Positions 51,174 through 60,632 of a stretch of 64,000 nt of DNA are shown piece by piece. This stretch comes from Pseudarthrobacter defluvii. Its GTDB lineage: Bacteria > Actinomycetota > Actinomycetes > Actinomycetales > Micrococcaceae. Every line of letters begins with the position of its first letter. The first letter of the stretch is position 1. The notes under the pieces were generated by a model that saw only the letters and a program-made list of their open reading frames with translations, did not search any database and had not been told where the DNA came from. A program made the position numbers and the translations under genes. The stretch covers positions 1,240,001-1,304,000 of the forward strand of contig NZ_JAUSYG010000001.1 of the NCBI RefSeq assembly GCF_030816725.1, written 5' to 3'.

Positions 51174-52868
51174 TTAGGCCTCGGCGTTGCCGGGCTGGGT
51201 GCCGTTGTCCGCGCCGGCAACCACTTCGCCGTTGCGGCGGCGGGTACGCGTGCGGGTCCGGCGGGCGCGCGAGGGCTTCTCGCCGTCGGTTGCAGGGACG
51301 GCAGTGTCGGCGACAGGAGCTGCTGCAGAGTCCGGCGTACGACGACGGCGCTCACCTGAGCGGCCAGCGGAGCCACTGCTGCGGGCACCGTCGCGGCTGC
51401 CGCCCTTACCGCCGTCGGCCTTTCCGCGGCCCCGTCCGTCACGGTCGCGTGACCGGTCTGAGTCACGGCCGCCGCGGCTGTTCTTCTTGCCGGTTTCGCC
51501 CAGGTCCTCAAGTACCTCGGCATCGACGCCGGCAAGGGTCCGCTTGTCGCGGGGAAGGCGGCCCTTGGTGCCCTCGGGGATGTCAAGATCTGTGTACAAG
51601 TGCGACGAGGACGAGTAGGTTTCCACGGGCTCGGGGACGCTCAGGCCCAGCGCCTTGTTGATCAGCGCCCAGCGCGGCATGTCGTCCCAGTCAACGAACG
51701 TGACGGCGGTGCCCTTGTTGCCGGCGCGGCCGGTACGGCCCACCCGGTGCAGGTAGATCTTCTCGTCTTCCACGCACTGGTAGTTGATCACGTGGGTCAC
51801 GTCATCAACGTCGATGCCGCGGGCAGCCACGTCGGTGGCCACCAGGACGTCCACCTTGTTGTTTCGGAACGCGCGCAGCGCCTGTTCGCGGGCGCCCTGG
51901 CCCAGGTCGCCGTGGATGGCGGCGGCAGCGAACCCGCGGTCCACCAGTTCTTCGGCCACTTTGGCGGCGGTGCGCTTGGTCTTGGTGAAGATGATGGTCC
52001 GTCCGCGGCCGCGGGCCTGCAGGATGCGGGCCACCACCTCGGTCTTGTCCATGCTGTGTGCCCGGTAAATGAGCTGGCGGATGTCCCGCTTGGTCAGGCC
52101 CTCGTCCTCGGGATCCGCTGCGCGGATATGGGTGGGCTGGGTCATGTAGCGGCGCGCCATGGCAATGACCGGGCCGGGCATGGTGGCCGAGAACAGGAGC
52201 GTCTGGCGGACTGCAGGGGTGCCGGCGATGAGGGTCTCAACGTCCGGCAGGAAGCCGAGGTCCAGCATTTCGTCGGCCTCGTCGAGGACCACGAGCTTCA
52301 CGTTCTTCAGGCTCAGGTGCTTCTGCTTGTACAGGTCGATCAGGCGCCCGGGGGTGCCCACCACTACCTCGACACCCTGCTTGAGCGCGTCTACCTGGGG
52401 CTCGTAGGCGCGGCCACCGTAGATGGTGGTGATCCTGGCGTTGCGTTTGCGGGACGCGGTCTGCAGGTCACTGGCCACCTGAACGGCAAGTTCGCGGGTG
52501 GGAACGATCACCAGGGCCTGCGGGGCTCCCGGCACGGCCAGCTTGGCGTAGCCGGGGTCGTCCTGGCCGATGACGCGCTGCAGCGCGGGAATACCGAAGC
52601 CGAGTGTCTTGCCGGTGCCGGTCTTGGCCTGGCCGATGATGTCGTGGCCGCCCAGGGCGACCGGCAGGGTCATGGCCTGGATGGGGAAGGGGTGGGTGAT
52701 CCCGGCGTCGGCCAGGGATTCCACGATGTCTGCGCGGACGTTGTAGTCGGCGAAGGACTTCTCGGCGATCTCGTGCGGCGTCTCGTCCGAGATGATGGTC
52801 TCTTCCGGTTCGAGGGTCTCTGTGCCGGACTCGTCGCTCAGAAGCTGGTGGGTATGCAATTCACTCAC
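51174..52868 (-). CDS. DEAD-box RNA helicase with Arg-rich tail
   Basis: 564 residues. Motif I is AKTGTGKTLGF (about 80-90), motif II is VLDEADEML (about 196-204), motif III is FSAT and motif VI is HRVGRTGRAG (about 371). Sequence and length place it among actinobacterial RhlE/CsdA-like helicases that remodel ribosomal and cold-stressed RNA. Residues from about 450 form a Lys/Arg/Gly/Ser-rich disordered tail (RDRDGRGRGKADGGKGGSRD; RRTRTRTRRR). AAGGA lies about 8 bases before the GTG at 52868. The 290 bases upstream hold no gene and may be a long leader. Confidence 0.93.
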   Translation of the reverse strand: MSELHTHQLLSDESGTETLEPEETIISDETPHEIAEKSFADYNVRADIVESLADAGITHPFPIQAMTLPVALGGHDIIGQAKTGTGKTLGFGIPALQRVIGQDDPGYAKLAVPGAPQALVIVPTRELAVQVASDLQTASRKRNARITTIYGGRAYEPQVDALKQGVEVVVGTPGRLIDLYKQKHLSLKNVKLVVLDEADEMLDLGFLPDVETLIAGTPAVRQTLLFSATMPGPVIAMARRYMTQPTHIRAADPEDEGLTKRDIRQLIYRAHSMDKTEVVARILQARGRGRTIIFTKTKRTAAKVAEELVDRGFAAAAIHGDLGQGAREQALRAFRNNKVDVLVATDVAARGIDVDDVTHVINYQCVEDEKIYLHRVGRTGRAGNKGTAVTFVDWDDMPRWALINKALGLSVPEPVETYSSSSHLYTDLDIPEGTKGRLPRDKRTLAGVDAEVLEDLGETGKKNSRGGRDSDRSRDRDGRGRGKADGGKGGSRDGARSSGSAGRSGERRRRTPDSAAAPVADTAVPATDGEKPSRARRTRTRTRRRNGEVVAGADNGTQPGNAEA

Positions 52869-53159
52869 AGGGGAGTTTCCTTATTCATTAGGCATTGGCG
52901 CTGCCTGCTCAACGGGCCGGCCAGTGCTGGCCGCTCCGGAGCACGCTCAAGCGCGCAAGCAATTCCAGTGGAAGCCGATCGCGGGCTATCTAAATGCTGG
53001 CACTGGGGACCAGCGGGTAAATCTCAAGATCGCGTAGGGGCGGGCTTGTTGGTTTCAAATGGAGGAAATCAACGACCGGGCATCCAGTTCTACCCCTCCA
53101 GTCTAGCCGCACGGGGGTGGAAACACGGTTTCGGCCCACCCGCGGCGTCCGCAGGTCCC
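52869..53159 (-). other. Intergenic region upstream of the helicase gene
   Basis: About 290 bases between the helicase start and the end of the RNB gene, both on the minus strand. I see no credible gene. It holds the helicase ribosome site and probably its promoter and a leader. GGGTGG/CCACCC pairing near 53110-53140 may be a weak terminator for the RNB transcript. Confidence 0.4.
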
Positions 53160-54638
53160 TCAGGAAACGAGTTCGAAGTGGATCCGACGGGTGGTGATGT
53201 CCGAGGCAACCAGGCGGACCCGGACCTTGGTGCCGGACTCCAGTTCGCCTGCGCAGCGTGCGGTCACGGCAGGTTCGGCGATCTGGATGATCCCGGAACT
53301 ACCGTTGCCGTTCCTGCCATTGCCGTTTCCGTTGCCGTTCCCGTTCTGCGGCTTGGACCCTGAAATTACGATCGCGTCGAACTCCTGTCCGATGTGGTTC
53401 AGCAGTAGCGCTGCCTCCACGGTGTCCAGTGCCAGGCGTTCCATCCGGGACGCGAGCTGGTCGGACCCGGCCATGATGCCCGGCAGCAGCGGAAGGGCTT
53501 CGCGGGCCCAGCCGGGGACATCGCCGCCATTACTCAGGGCCTCGCAGATGACCAGGACGAAGCGGTCCACCAAGCGGCGCAGCGGCGCGGTGGTGTGGGC
53601 ATATGCCGCGCCGATGGCGGACTGGATCCCATCCTCGGGGACGGTTCCGTCAAAGGCGGTGTAGGAGGCTCCACGGAACAGCATGCCTGCCGAATGCATG
53701 ATGGCCAGCTGCCTCGGGTCGGTGGGATCAAGGGAGCGCAGGTATTCGCCGTAGCTGACTTCGCCGTCCCACGGCCTGCCCAGCACCTCGGTCTGTAGCC
53801 GGAAATGCCTCAGGGAACGTTCATCCGGCGCCGGCATGGTGCGCAGGATGCCCACCTTGCCCTCCAGCATGAGCGCCGCTGCCGCCATCCCGGTCATCAA
53901 CGAAATCTGCGCGTTCCAGTCCTCCACGGGAAGCTGCGGAACGGCGTCAATCCGGTAGCCGCCGTCGGGCAGTTGGACAATCTCCTGCTCGGGCATGTTG
54001 AGGCTGGCACCTTGGCGTGCCCGTTCCAGCGCCACCCGCTTCAGGCCCACCTCGCGGAGCAGTTCCAGCACGCCGGAAGCAGTCCCGGCGTCGAGGTCTG
54101 CCTGGGCGCCTTTGTAGCTGAGCTTGTCTCGGCTGCGGACCCGTGCCCGCCGGACGCCGACTGTCAGCACCGACGCGTCGCCGTCGAGCGTGAACTCCCA
54201 TACGAAGGCTGAGCATTCCTGGCCCGGCAGCAGGCTTCCTGCCCCTTCGCTGATCACCTCCGGATGCAGCGGAATCCGGCCGTCAGGGGCGTAGAACGTT
54301 TGGCCGCGGCGGCGCGTCTCCGCGTCCAGCGGGCCGCCGGGGACGACGAACGCGGGGACGTCGGCAATCGCGTACATCACACGGTAGCCGTCCCCATCCA
54401 GTTCGATGAAGACTGCCTGGTCCAGGTCCGTGGAGGACGCCGGGTCGATGGTCACAAACTCGACGGCGGTCAGGTCGTAGGACGGCAGCTCCAGCGCCGC
54501 CACGGCGGCCAGGGCATCTTCCACGGCTTCGGCAGGATACGGGCCGGGAAGTTCCAGTTCCGTCCGCAGCAGTCCCAGCGCCTCTTCCAGGGCGTTCTTG
54601 TGGTCGTGGACGTTGGGAGCCAGCCGATGATGTGACAC
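53160..54638 (-). CDS. RNB-domain ribonuclease (RNase II family)
   Basis: 492-residue exoribonuclease-like protein. The catalytic RNB domain (about 55-380) starts with DPASSTDLDQAVFIE, holding the magnesium-binding Asp residues (about 66-74), then YAIADVPAFV, TFYAPDGRIPLHPEVISEGA and AYAHTTAPLRRLVDRFVL. Compared with E. coli RNase II it lacks the N-terminal cold-shock domains and has a short C-terminal S1-like end. An Asn-Gly repeat (NGNGNGNGNGRNGNG, about 430-446) forms a flexible linker. The start is GTG at 54638, with TACGCT 7 bases upstream. Confidence 0.9.
   Translation of the reverse strand: MSHHRLAPNVHDHKNALEEALGLLRTELELPGPYPAEAVEDALAAVAALELPSYDLTAVEFVTIDPASSTDLDQAVFIELDGDGYRVMYAIADVPAFVVPGGPLDAETRRRGQTFYAPDGRIPLHPEVISEGAGSLLPGQECSAFVWEFTLDGDASVLTVGVRRARVRSRDKLSYKGAQADLDAGTASGVLELLREVGLKRVALERARQGASLNMPEQEIVQLPDGGYRIDAVPQLPVEDWNAQISLMTGMAAAALMLEGKVGILRTMPAPDERSLRHFRLQTEVLGRPWDGEVSYGEYLRSLDPTDPRQLAIMHSAGMLFRGASYTAFDGTVPEDGIQSAIGAAYAHTTAPLRRLVDRFVLVICEALSNGGDVPGWAREALPLLPGIMAGSDQLASRMERLALDTVEAALLLNHIGQEFDAIVISGSKPQNGNGNGNGNGRNGNGSSGIIQIAEPAVTARCAGELESGTKVRVRLVASDITTRRIHFELVS
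53302..53348 (-). repeat. Short tandem repeat encoding Asn-Gly linker
   Basis: On the + strand the pattern CCGTTG/CCGTTC recurs about seven times with small changes. It encodes alternating Asn-Gly in the RNB protein. Whole-unit slippage would change linker length in steps of two residues without breaking the frame. Confidence 0.7.
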
Positions 54639-54645
54639 AAAATTC

Positions 54646-54651
54646 AGCGTA
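54646..54651 (-). promoter_or_regulatory. Candidate -10 box, leaderless RNB gene
   Basis: TACGCT on the minus strand, 7 bases before the GTG at 54638. Confidence 0.45.
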
Positions 54652-54677
54652 GCCCCAAGTTCCGGGATTAAGCAGGC

Positions 54678-55427
54678 TCAGGCGCCGGCGGCCGCCAGCG
54701 CGTCGAGGAGGGAGGCAGCAGCTGCCGCAGGATCGGAGGCTTCGGTGATGGCACGGACAACCACGATCCTGCGAGCACCCGCCTCCGCTACCTGGTGGAT
54801 GTTGCCGTGGTCGATGCCGCCAATGGCAAACCAGGGGACCGGTTCCGCCGCATGCCGGGACGCCTCGGCGGCGTACTTCACCAGTTCAGGGCCGACGGCG
54901 GTCCTGCCGGGTTTGGTGGGCGTGGCCCAGACCGGACCCACGCAGAAGTAGTCCAGCCCGGAGGGGCCGGCAGCTGCCAGCAGGGCGGCGTCCACCTGTT
55001 CGGGTGTGTGGCTGGAGAGTCCGATGGCGGCGTTGCCATTCACCAGCGCGCGTGCTGCAGCCAGGGGAAGGTCTTTCTGGCCAATGTGGAACACCGGGGC
55101 GCCGGAGAGAACGGCGATGTCTGCACGGTCATTAACGGCCCAGAGCCTGCCGTGCCGTACCGCCGTCTCCTTCAGGACCGCCAAAAAGTCCAGTTCCTCG
55201 GCTGCCTCGATGGTCTTGTCGCGGAGCTGGATGATGTCCACGCCCCCGGCAAAGGCCGCGTCCACGAACTCCGCAAAGTCGCCGCGGTCACGCCGTGCAT
55301 CAGTGCAGAGGTACAGCCGGGCCGCCTTGAGGGCCTCGCTGTCGCGGGCGTTGACAACCTCGGCACTGGCAACGGCGTTGGCCGGTGCATGGGAACCTGC
55401 GGCGAAGGATGGGGTGGTCGCATTCAT
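54678..55427 (-). CDS. thiE: Thiamine-phosphate synthase
   Basis: 249-residue TIM-barrel enzyme that joins HMP-pyrophosphate to thiazole phosphate. Family segments: [10 protein letters not shown] (about 36-45), [20 protein letters not shown] (about 60-79), [43 protein letters not shown] and [19 protein letters not shown]. About 30 extra N-terminal residues precede the barrel. It diverges from the TPP riboswitch and thiOSG. TAGGCT lies 7 bases before the ATG at 55427, so thiE is probably leaderless and not under this riboswitch. Confidence 0.94.
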   Translation of the reverse strand: MNATTPSFAAGSHAPANAVASAEVVNARDSEALKAARLYLCTDARRDRGDFAEFVDAAFAGGVDIIQLRDKTIEAAEELDFLAVLKETAVRHGRLWAVNDRADIAVLSGAPVFHIGQKDLPLAAARALVNGNAAIGLSSHTPEQVDAALLAAAGPSGLDYFCVGPVWATPTKPGRTAVGPELVKYAAEASRHAAEPVPWFAIGGIDHGNIHQVAEAGARRIVVVRAITEASDPAAAAASLLDALAAAGA

Positions 55428-55434
55428 GCCTGCA

Positions 55435-55440
55435 AGCCTA
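55435..55440 (-). promoter_or_regulatory. Candidate -10 box, leaderless thiE
   Basis: TAGGCT on the minus strand, 7 bases before the thiE ATG and about 22 bases from the riboswitch edge. Confidence 0.5.
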
Positions 55441-55461
55441 GTTCCTCTAAACTGGGCTGGT

Positions 55462-55560
55462 ACTGCGGGAGCCCGCGGCAGCTGTCACAAAGCGCCGGGC
55501 TGAGAGGGCGTCAGAGCCGACCGCTTGACCTGATCCGGTTAATGCCGGCGTAGGGAAGGA
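55462..55560 (+). ncRNA. TPP (THI element) riboswitch
   Basis: The conserved THI-box parts are present in order: GCGGGAGCCCGC, then GGGCTGAGAGGGCG (the CTGAGA pyrimidine-sensing bulge), then GACCTGATCCGGTTAATGCC and GGCGTAGGGAAG (the pyrophosphate-sensing arm). It sits directly before thiO and ends beside a GAAGGA ribosome site, so binding of thiamine pyrophosphate probably blocks translation of thiO and the coupled thiS and thiG. Confidence 0.95.
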
Positions 55561-55568
55561 ACCCCCAT

Positions 55569-56881
55569 ATGCGTACTCCCGGCACCACCCATCCCGTGTC
55601 CGCGGACGCCGCCGGCCCTGCCACCCTCCGGGCGGACGTCGCCGTTATCGGCGGGGGAGTGGTGGGGCACGGCATCGCGTGGGAGGTGCAGCGTTCCGGA
55701 CGGTCCGTCGTCCTCATTGATGATGCGCCCGGAACCGGAGCCAGTTGGGCCGCCGCCGGGATGCTGGCCCCCGTCAGCGAACTGCATTACCAGGAGGAGG
55801 ACCTCCTGGAGCTCATGCTGGAGGCGTCCTCCCGCTGGCCCGGGTTTGCCGCCGGCGTCGCTGAGGCGTCCGGCTCGGATTGTGGGTATCTTACGACGCC
55901 GACTCTCGCCGTGGGTGCCGACGCCGCCGACCGCCGCGCACTGATGGACCTGCGGACAGTGCAGCAGGCCAACGGGCTGGCAGTGGAACCCCTGACAGTG
56001 CGGGAGGCCCGCCAGCGCGAACCACTCCTCAGCCCCGCCATCGCCTGCGCCCTCGACATCCCCGGTGACCACCAGGTGGATCCCCGCCGGCTGGTGGCAG
56101 CGGTGCGGCTTGCCCTCGCAGGTGCTGCCCGGGAGAAGCCTGACCTGGGCGTGGACGGGGCGGTGGACGGGTACGCCGTGCCGGACCGGGCAGCCTGCCT
56201 GGTGTGGGAGGACGGATCGGTCGCGGGCGTCCGCCTGGTAGGCGGCGGGACGGTCCTGGCAGCGGAAACCGTGGTTGCCAACGGCCTGCAGGCGGGAACA
56301 TTGGGCGGACTGCCCGACGGCCTTGAGCTGCCGCTGCGGCCGGTGCACGGGGACATCCTCCGCCTTGCGGTTCCCCGCCATCTCCAACCCCTGGTGACCG
56401 CAACCGTGCGGGGCCTGGTGCACGGGGTTCCGGTGTACATCGTCCCGCGGGCGGACGGGACCGTGGTGATCGGAGCCACCCAGCGGGAGGACGCCCTGTC
56501 CGACGCCGTGAGCGCCGGCGGCGTCTACCAGCTGCTGCGCGATGCGCAGGCACTGGTGCCCGCCGTCGCCGAACTCGAACTTCTGGAATCCACAGCCCGG
56601 GCCCGCCCCGGAACCCCGGACAACGCTCCACTGCTGGGACGTGTGCCGGCGGTCCCTGGTGCAGGAAGCACAGCGTCCGATACAACAGGACCCGCCCACG
56701 TGCCGGGACTCATCATCGCTACCGGCTTCTTCCGGCACGGCGTCCTGCTCACCCCCGCCGCAGCAGCCATCTGTGCAGAACTGCTGGACGGAAAAGCCGA
56801 TCCCCGGTGGGCGCCCTTCCGCCCGGACCGGTTCTCCAGGCCGGCGGGCGCCGCCCAACGCACCCACATCAAGGAGACAGC

Positions 56882-56885
<4 letters not shown>
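55569..56885 (+). CDS. thiO: Glycine oxidase
   Basis: 438-residue FAD-dependent amine oxidase that converts glycine to iminoglycine for thiazole synthesis. The FAD-binding Rossmann start is VAVIGGGVVGHGIAWE (about 24-39), with VLIDD ending strand 2. The motif GTGASWAAAGMLAP (about 56-69) and the C-terminal ATGFFRHGVLLTPAAA are typical of ThiO/DAO proteins. GAAGGAACCCCCAT supplies the ribosome site at the end of the riboswitch. Its stop overlaps the GTG of thiS. Confidence 0.92.
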
Positions 56886-57938
<1,053 letters not shown>

Positions 57939-57945
57939 TCCGGTC

Positions 57946-57995
57946 TTAAACAGGTGTGGCCACCACCCGGGCGGGTGGTGGCCACACCTGTTTAA
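57946..57995. terminator. Long perfect palindrome/terminator after thiG
   Basis: A 24-base arm starting TTAAACAGGTGTGGCCACCA pairs perfectly with its partner around a 2-base GG loop. A- and T-containing ends (TTAAAC, GTTTAA) make it effective for thiG and the convergent small membrane gene. Confidence 0.85.
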
Positions 57996-58002
57996 GGACA
58001 GT

Positions 58003-58305
58003 TCAGCGGCGCAGGATGGCAGTCATCCGCTCCATGTCGTGGCGGGCACGCGTGCGGCCCAGGTAGACGACAGCGCCGACGGCGGCAGCAATGCCCAGGA
58101 CCGTGGGCAGGACCCACGGGAGCCAGGTCAGGCCAGGCAGGTAGCCGAAGCCGGCGGCCATCAGGATGATCCATGCCAGCGCCGCAACACCGACGGCAAT
58201 GCCCGCCGGCACTGCCGCACCATACTTGGCATGGCGCTTGTCATTGGCCCAGACGATGAAGCCGGCGGCCACGGTGGCCAGCACCACGATGGTCAGCGAA
58301 AGCAC
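58003..58305 (-). CDS. Small membrane protein of unknown function
   Basis: 100 residues with three predicted helices (about 2-20, 30-52 and 60-82). The ends are charged and cytoplasmic (YLGRTRARHDMERMTAILRR). Family not recognised. GGAGGGAGAT lies just before the ATG at 58305. It follows the DUF3107 gene on the same strand by 22 bases and is probably cotranscribed with it. Confidence 0.65.
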   Translation of the reverse strand: MLSLTIVVLATVAAGFIVWANDKRHAKYGAAVPAGIAVGVAALAWIILMAAGFGYLPGLTWLPWVLPTVLGIAAAVGAVVYLGRTRARHDMERMTAILRR

Positions 58306-58327
58306 GGATCTCCCTCCTGGCCGGGGT

Positions 58328-58552
58328 CTAGAACTGGCCGAAGCCTACGCGGCGGACCTCTTCGGCACCGATTTCGACGTACGCCAAGGCGTTACCCGGA
58401 ACAATGATCAAGCGTCCCTTGTCATCCTTCAGGCGCAGCTCGCTGCCTGCGTTAATGGCTTCGCCGACAACCTTGGCCACCGTCTCTGCATCCTGGGCCG
58501 ATTCCAGCACGATTTCGCGGCCAACGTTTTGAACGCCGATCTTAATTTCCAA
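58328..58552 (-). CDS. DUF3107 small protein
   Basis: 74 residues starting MEIKIGVQNVGREIVLESAQ and ending VRRVGFGQF. It matches DUF3107 (mycobacterial TB9.4 type), a small beta-rich actinobacterial protein of unknown function. The start is an uncommon TTG at 58552, supported by GGGAGG 5 bases upstream. The neighbouring TetR gene and moeZ recur beside it in mycobacteria, so the association is conserved. Confidence 0.88.
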   Translation of the reverse strand: MEIKIGVQNVGREIVLESAQDAETVAKVVGEAINAGSELRLKDDKGRLIIVPGNALAYVEIGAEEVRRVGFGQF

Positions 58553-58613
58553 GGGGGCCTCCCAGCCTGTGAAGTTCTCGTGCTTCTCTACGAGGTGTTG
58601 TCTTATTTGTAGT

Positions 58614-59297
58614 CTAGGACTCTTTGGGGAAGCGAGAGATTCCGCGCCAAGCTAAACGGTAGATGAGATCACTGGCTACATCGAGGTCCAGGTTGCCGTC
58701 GGTTTCCAGCCAATACCGGGCGCTGACATGCGCCAACCCGGCCAGTCCCCGGCCCAGGAGCTGCGCTTCCAGCTGGGGAAGTTTGGTGTCTTCGGCGATC
58801 ACCCTGGCGATGGCGTCCGCGAAGGTCCGGTTGAAGGTTTCCAGCCTGGAGCTGACATCGGGGTCGTTGATCAGGTCGGATTCGAACACCAGGCGGTGGG
58901 CCTGGTCATCGTTGGCGATGAACTGGAAGTAGGCGCGCATGACGGCCTGGACGCGTTCATCGTTGTCCGTGGTGGAGTTCAGGGCACCCAGCATGAGCTC
59001 GGTCAGGGAGGCCAGGTGGCTTTCCAGCAGGGCGAGGTACAAGTCGCGTTTGGAGGGGAAGTGCTGGTACAGCACCGGCTTGCTGACATGGGCCGTCTCC
59101 GCAATCTCATCCATCGCGGCTCCATGGTAGCCGTTGGCGACGAACACCTCCTGAGCGGCAGCAAGGAGTTGTGCGCGGCGCTCATCCCTGGGCAGCCGGG
59201 CGGACCGATGGCCTGCGGGGCGGGAGGCAGTTTGCGGTTCGGCGGCGGGCGGGCGGTCAGCCCGTGCTTCAGGGACCACAGTTGTCCTTCTTTCCAT
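58614..59297 (-). CDS. TetR-family regulator next to DUF3107
   Basis: About 227 residues. A disordered Arg/Pro-rich start of about 35 residues is followed by the helix-turn-helix (about 40-85, RRAQLLAAAQEVFVANGYHG, then MDEIAETAHVSKPVLYQHF). The effector domain has LMLGALNSTTDNDERVQAVM and YFQFIANDDQAHRLVFESDL. In mycobacteria the same pair (TetR and DUF3107) lies beside moeB/moeZ. The ATG at 59297 follows GAAGG by 8 bases. The likely operator is the palindrome at 59314-59327. Confidence 0.88.
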   Translation of the reverse strand: MERRTTVVPEARADRPPAAEPQTASRPAGHRSARLPRDERRAQLLAAAQEVFVANGYHGAAMDEIAETAHVSKPVLYQHFPSKRDLYLALLESHLASLTELMLGALNSTTDNDERVQAVMRAYFQFIANDDQAHRLVFESDLINDPDVSSRLETFNRTFADAIARVIAEDTKLPQLEAQLLGRGLAGLAHVSARYWLETDGNLDLDVASDLIYRLAWRGISRFPKES

Positions 59298-59313
59298 TGC
59301 AGTTACCTTCACT

Positions 59314-59327
59314 TTACTGCGCGGTAA
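59314..59327. promoter_or_regulatory. Palindromic operator between tetR and moeZ
   Basis: TTACTGCGCGGTAA is a near-perfect 14-base palindrome (TTAC.GCGC.GTAA) in the 66-base gap between divergent genes. It is a candidate site for the adjacent TetR. Confidence 0.55.
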
Positions 59328-59363
59328 TATGACCCGGCGGTATCCCGGGGCATACATTGAAGT

Positions 59364-60563
59364 ATGGCTTCGTCTTTCACCGCAAATGTTTCAAACCTTT
59401 CCCTGGATCCGCTGGTGGAACCCGCCGCAGAGCTCACCCCCGCCGAGGTGGAACGGTACTCCCGGCACCTGATCATTCCGGAGATCGGCGCCCTGGGACA
59501 GCGGCGGCTCAAGAACGCCAAGGTCCTGGTCATCGGCGCCGGCGGGCTCGGTGCTCCCGCCTTGCTCTACCTTGCGGCTGCGGGTGTTGGCACCATTGGA
59601 ATCGTTGACGACGACGTGGTGGACCTGAGCAACCTGCAGCGCCAGGTGATCCACGGCGTCAGCGACGTGGGACGGCCCAAAATCGAATCAGCCCGGGACG
59701 CCATCGCCGAACTGAACCCGCTGGTGGAAGTCCGTCTGCATAACCTCCGCCTGGACTCGTCCAACGCCCTGGAACTGTTCAGCGGGTACGATCTCATCCT
59801 TGACGGCGCGGACAACTTCGCCACCAGATACCTGGTGAACGACGCCGCCGCCATCCTTGGCAAGCCCTACGTGTGGGGTTCCATCTTCCGTTTTGATGGC
59901 CAGGTCAGCGTGTTCTGGGAAAAGCATGGCCCCACCTACCGCGACCTCTACCCGGAGGCCCCGCCTGCAGGTTCCGTCCCGTCCTGTGGTGAGGGCGGCG
60001 TGTTCGGCATGCTCTGCGCTGCCGTGGGATCGCTGATGGTGACCGAGGCGGTGAAGCTGATCACCGGCGTCGGACGTTCCCTGCTGGGCCGCGTGGCACT
60101 GTTTGACGCCCTGGGCGGCAGCTGGCGCGAGATCCGTGTGTCCAAGGACCCGGCTGCGGAGCCCATCACCGAGCTGACGGACTATGAGGCCTTCTGCGGC
60201 ATCGCTCCGGCGACGCAGGCGGACACTGAACACACCGTCACCGCCACCCAGCTCGCCACCATGCTGGCCTCGCGGAAGGCCGGGCTCAAGGACTTCGAAC
60301 TGGTGGATGTCCGGGAAGCAGGGGAGTACGACATCGTCCGGATCGAGGGTGCCAAGCTGATCCCGCAGGGACGCATCCTCGCGGGGGAGGCGTGGGATGA
60401 ACTCCCGCAGGACCGGGACATCGTGTTCCACTGCAAGGCCGGGACGAGGTCTGCCAACGTGCTGGCAGCGGCGCGGGAGGCCGGCTACCAGCGGGTCAGC
60501 CATCTCGACGGCGGGATCCTTGCCTGGGTGCGGGACGTGGAACCCCAAAAGCCCGTCTACTGA
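59364..60563 (+). CDS. moeZ: Adenylyltransferase/sulfurtransferase MoeZ
   Basis: 399 residues, two domains. The N-terminal E1-like ThiF/MoeB domain (about 25-265) has RYSRHLIIPEIGALGQRRLK, the nucleotide loop VIGAGGLGAPALLYL (about 52-66), DDDVVDLSNLQRQ and CGEGGVFG. The C-terminal rhodanese domain (about 285-395) has the active-site loop HCKAGTRSANV with its Cys. MoeZ adenylates and thiolates carriers such as MoaD, CysO and probably ThiS. TACATT lies 5 bases before the ATG at 59364 and may be a leaderless-type -10 box. A 59-base palindrome follows the stop. Confidence 0.92.
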   Translation: MASSFTANVSNLSLDPLVEPAAELTPAEVERYSRHLIIPEIGALGQRRLKNAKVLVIGAGGLGAPALLYLAAAGVGTIGIVDDDVVDLSNLQRQVIHGVSDVGRPKIESARDAIAELNPLVEVRLHNLRLDSSNALELFSGYDLILDGADNFATRYLVNDAAAILGKPYVWGSIFRFDGQVSVFWEKHGPTYRDLYPEAPPAGSVPSCGEGGVFGMLCAAVGSLMVTEAVKLITGVGRSLLGRVALFDALGGSWREIRVSKDPAAEPITELTDYEAFCGIAPATQADTEHTVTATQLATMLASRKAGLKDFELVDVREAGEYDIVRIEGAKLIPQGRILAGEAWDELPQDRDIVFHCKAGTRSANVLAAAREAGYQRVSHLDGGILAWVRDVEPQKPVY

Positions 60564-60567
60564 CCGG

Positions 60568-60626
60568 TTGCTCTATCAGATATGGCTCCTAAACCGGTGG
60601 TTTAGGAGCCATATCTGATAGAGCAA
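60568..60626. repeat. 59-base perfect palindrome between moeZ and hemA
   Basis: Two 28-base arms (60568-60595 and 60599-60626) are exact reverse complements around a GGT centre. Arms begin TTGCTCTATCAGATATGGCT. It sits between convergent genes and could act as a terminator, but neither side has a T run. Like the palindrome at 28345, its ends read TTGCTC/GAGCAA. Confidence 0.8.
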
Positions 60627-60632
60627 GTTACC

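Noticed and set aside
55539..56867. A 442-residue minus-strand frame opposite thiO
   Set aside because: thiO carries FAD-binding and DAO motifs and sits behind a TPP riboswitch. The reverse frame is an artefact.
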